DNA from: Atrichornis clamosus
Taxonomy: Eukaryota > Chordata > Aves > Passeriformes > Menuridae
Assembly: GCA_013400975.1 (NCBI GenBank)
Contig: WBMZ01011577.1
Span: 1-64,000, forward strand
Length of the DNA stretch: 64,000 nucleotides
Reading direction: 5' to 3'
A program made the translations under genes and the position numbers. Positions 60,426 to 64,000 of the stretch are shown here, in pieces (within the stretch, counting starts at the first letter, position 1; each line of letters opens with the position of its first letter). Below the pieces are notes generated by a model. It searched no databases, had not been told where the DNA came from, and worked only from the letters and a program-made list of their open reading frames with translations.

Positions 60426-63400
60426 TTCAGCTCACAAAAGCTGCATTTTCTAGTTTACAAGCATTCCTACTTCAGCCATCCTTTTGGCTCTTGTCCCCAT
60501 CACTCCTCCTCAGACTGTATCTATATTTTGTGAATTTTCATACATTTGGTTAAGGCTATTCTGAAGAACAGCTTGCTTCTTAAAATTGCCCAGCAAGCCC
60601 ACCAAGCTCATGAGCTGGCCTGACTGACCACTCCCAGCAGCTTGCAACCCTCAAGAAGTGGAAAAAAGTAACATGAAGCTCATTACCCCTCAGCCACTGA
60701 CCACAACCCCAGCTGTGGTAGCTGATGATAACTTAGGCCTGGGCCCAGTGAAAGCAGATCTGATTTAGGAATGGATTGCTCTGGATTGCGCTGGTGATGT
60801 TCAGGTGTGTTTCTTCTTCTCCCCTGTCTCAATACACTAGCTCTTTAGCTAAATTATTTTACTCAGTGCTTCTGGGTGCTGAAAATGTAAAACATGGGTG
60901 CTTCCCTGCATAAGGTGATCATACTGAATCTGGGCCATGCAATAATAATAATTATTACTCTGTGAACTTGATATTAAATGGGAATATCAGTTCTCTACCA
61001 AAATAAGGATCATCCAGAACTTTAATAAAGCTGGATTTCCATAAACCCATAATCCATGTGCTGGTCATTGTGGAATATGATCTAATGATATAATTAAGTT
61101 GTGCTTTGCACCTTTCTACTCTTTTGTGTCAGTCTCTCACCAAGATCTGGATTAATTTGACTGTTTACATGCTATAAATCCCACAGGGGGTTTTGCTTTT
61201 GTGGAACTTTGATGTTAATGCAAAGGAGCCAGATAGTCCTGAAAAGCCAAGGCTGTTTAATTTTTTTGAGATAGCATAACACTGAGGTTTTGGTGGTTAA
61301 ACCAGTTATTTTATTTGAAAAAACTTAGGAAAACTTGCAGCTATGACCTGGTAGCTCAAAGACTCCTGCTTTAATGAGGGACATGCAGATGTCTGTTATT
61401 CAAAGCATGAGATAACCATCAGTGTCTGAACAAATTCAAACTGATATCAGCTTCTGCTCATTTTATTATGCAATTTCCTCTTACTCCATCTGTCATTCAT
61501 ATTATAAAAAGGAGATGTGTTGATAAAAGAGAGGATTTACATGCTTCCTGGAAATAAAACCTCAATAACTGAACACTGACATCTGGTTTCCACAATCATT
61601 GATAAGAAGCATTGTGATCTCTTTCTTAATGTCATCATGATCCAAAGCACATTAAAATGTCCTTGTAGTCCAGCTACTGAGCCCTTGAAGCCACTGCAAT
61701 GTGAAAACTGGCCCCACGGTATGTTTCCACTTATAGCTCCAATAAACTGCATTTTGATCCTTCGGCCTTGTGTCTGAAAATTAGACTTCAGAGATGCATT
61801 AGGAGTGTAATTGAGTTGCATAGCAGGAACCCCTCACAGCATTTTTCACATCTAGAAAAGGAAATTATGGTATGATGCAATTTTTTAACATCCTTAAGAA
61901 GTTCAAAGGGAAAAACCAAAATCCATTAATGAAACACTTCAGTGTCACCAAGGCTTCTTCTGCTTCTTCCCACATCATTGTTGCCAGTGTATTACCTAGA
62001 GTGGACTGCATATGATGGAGAGAGAGCCTAGAAATGAAGGAACATCCACTAAACCCGTTCTTCCTCCTGTAATGCTTTAAATCCTCTGACACCATCTCAA
62101 TGGCTGCAAATCCCCAGCCCATTTCCGTGCTGAAGAAGCCTGAAACACACCCAGACAGAGGCACAGGACAGCCCTGGGTCCTGATCCTGCTGGCAGGATG
62201 GAGTAGGGATGTTTTCACCCACCTCTGGACTGGAGCATGGTCCATGGGAGAGCGTGAGGCTGCTGGAAGGGGTTATAGTTCACCAACGGCCTGAGTGATA
62301 ACAAAGAGTCGATTCTCTGCTGGAAGTTCAAGACAGGAAAGGGGGAGGGCAGGGAAAAAAAAGAGAGCGAGTTGTTAGGAGCAGTTCATTCATTAATAAA
62401 CTTCTGTGGGAGGACAGGCGGGGCCTGGCCGTGCTTTGGTGTTCTGCTCTGAGACCAAGCAAGCATCTTCCTCTTCCATTACAAAGATCTAAGGCTTATT
62501 GTGTAGTGCAGTAATAAATATTGCATTAAAATAATTGGCAAAGTAATGCCAATAAATAATGCATTTCTCCCAACAGTTTAGGTGAAAATCTAACCCAACC
62601 CCTGCATACATCTCAACACTCCCTGTAATTGGTCACACAACTATTGTTCCTCATCTGCACTGTTTTTTCTGGCCCGGCTTTAATGCAGTGATGTGACCTA
62701 ATTTTTCTCTGACTGTCAAATGGCTCCCCTCGGTTTCACGAGGCAGAGAGCAGGGCTGCCCACCAAGTGTATCCCATCTCGGCACTGCCTGCAGACTGCT
62801 GCCTTTTAGGAAAGGTGCTGCTGTGCTCCACATCCATAAGTGGATCATGATAATCTCCTTGATTTGATGCCAAGCAGCATCATTAACTCTTTTTTTTCTG
62901 GTTAGGTGAGGAAGGGGACCCAAAAATAAACTTTCTGAATCTTCCTTTCCAGAAATAAGCATTTCATTTGCTCCCCAATGAATGCAATATTCTGTCAGAA
63001 GCTGACATAGGTTTTACTATATAATTGTCATGTTTTTTCTACTCTTTGTCCCTAGCTTCTTCTGTCTGTATTAAATCAGTCAAACTGGCTGACCTGAAAC
63101 GTGTCAGCTAAGATCTTCCTGCGCTGAAACTCAGAAAAAATGGTTTATTAGAATTGAAATGAAAGGTAAGAAGGCAAGAAACCTTGTGATGATTTTCTTT
63201 TACTGAGGGTGAAATTGGAGGTTTTCATCACTCTGCTACAGGAATGTCTTTAGCATTTCATTTCTTGCTGATGAGCAGCAGCCAGCTGTGGCTGATACCA
63301 CCTCCCCATTCAAGGGCTGAGTCAACCTGGTGCTGGACACCTCCTCCTTGGAATGTCATAGTCATCCAGTTTTCCATGTTTGCCATCATAGCTGGGGAAG

Positions 63401-64000
63401 ATGAGCGAAAGCTGAGCAAGTACAAGGGGACGTGGAAATCACTCTTGTCTTCCACAGGGTCTGCACATAATCAGCCCTTCTCCAGTGTCCCTAGACATGG
63501 AAATATCCATGAAATCCAGGAATCACATCGACTGTTAAATATACAGGGCTTTACTTGCCCCATGAAAACTGATCTGTGGTAGCCCCATGGCGAGCACTTT
63601 GCCTGTCACAAATGCAAAACATTTTGACTTGCCTGGACCTTGTCCTCTTTCCTGTTGGTATGAGGCAGATTATTTCTGCAAGCAGCTCACTCCTAGCTTC
63701 TGATTTAAACTGATCTTTTAGTAAAATATCATGCCACCTTTCTCTCCTTCCACTCCCATCAAAAGGCATCAGTATTATGGCTTTGCCTATAAAAGCATCA
63801 TCTGTCTGAGGAAAGAGGTGTGGCTGAGGGATCTGTCCTAGGTAGTGATAACAGATAAAGGGGTGCCTCCTGTTTCAAATGCTGGAGGAAAAAAATCATT
63901 GCATAGCATTCACCAAAGCAAAATAGCTCCTTAAAAATGGCAAGCTGCAAAACGAGGCAATTCCAGCCCAAAGAACCTTTCAGAAGAGAATACAAATCCA
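60426..64000. other. non-coding stretch to the window end, no gene recognised
   Basis: Open frames of up to 126 codons (61865-62245, minus) have no known domain. 62500-62640 is a complex AT-rich block with TAATAAATATTGC and an inverted TTGGCA(N6)TGCCAA pair. A9 near 62354 and T8 near 62889 are the only simple runs of note. No further CR1 or LTR signature is seen. Confidence 0.55.

Overview
This window looks like non-coding vertebrate nuclear DNA from a bird, most likely a passerine. The host call rests on two classes of interspersed repeat. First, at least six CR1 LINE 3' fragments are present. Several still carry the ATTCTATG-type 8-bp terminal repeats that mark avian CR1 ends. Second, one LTR of about 1.2 kb at 38092-39304 reads like an LTR family I know from songbird genomes. 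The family name and the exact species cannot be settled by eye. Base composition is AT-leaning with short GC-richer islands, and CpG is depleted except at two spots.

I find no protein-coding gene, tRNA, rRNA or CRISPR array that I can support. The longest open frames (201 codons at 57433-58038 minus, 160 codons inside the LTR, 142 codons at 8897-9325 minus) look like chance or repeat-derived frames. The window is best described as part of a gene desert or of a very long intron. The only exon-like stretch worth a second look is a hydrophobic open frame on the minus strand at 20615-20842 with plausible splice sites, and it is weak.

Layout: 1-13 kb is unique-looking DNA with small hairpins, simple repeats and a GC-rich, CpG-poor patch at 8.9-9.35 kb. 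A young-looking CR1 tail lies at 13.0 kb. 13-27 kb is mostly unique, with a TAAT-rich block at 14.6-15.1 kb and remnants that look like ancient amniote repeats at 8.5 and 16.9 kb. CR1 copies follow at 27.6 kb and 34.3 kb (the latter an old subfamily). A CpG-island-like patch at 37.16-37.46 kb lies just upstream of the solo LTR at 38.1-39.3 kb. Further CR1 pieces lie at 42.2 kb (minus), 56.7-57.1 kb (plus) and 60.3 kb (minus). A 170-bp GA-rich tract with a 120-nt uninterrupted purine run lies at 51.3 kb. TAAT-dense, low-complexity-poor blocks at 46.45-46.8 and 59.15-59.56 kb have the look of conserved regulatory DNA.

No new multi-gene system is visible. The parts most likely to have a function are the CpG-rich patch at 37.2 kb and the enhancer-like TAAT-rich blocks. 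Both would be tested by cross-species alignment and by chromatin or RNA data.
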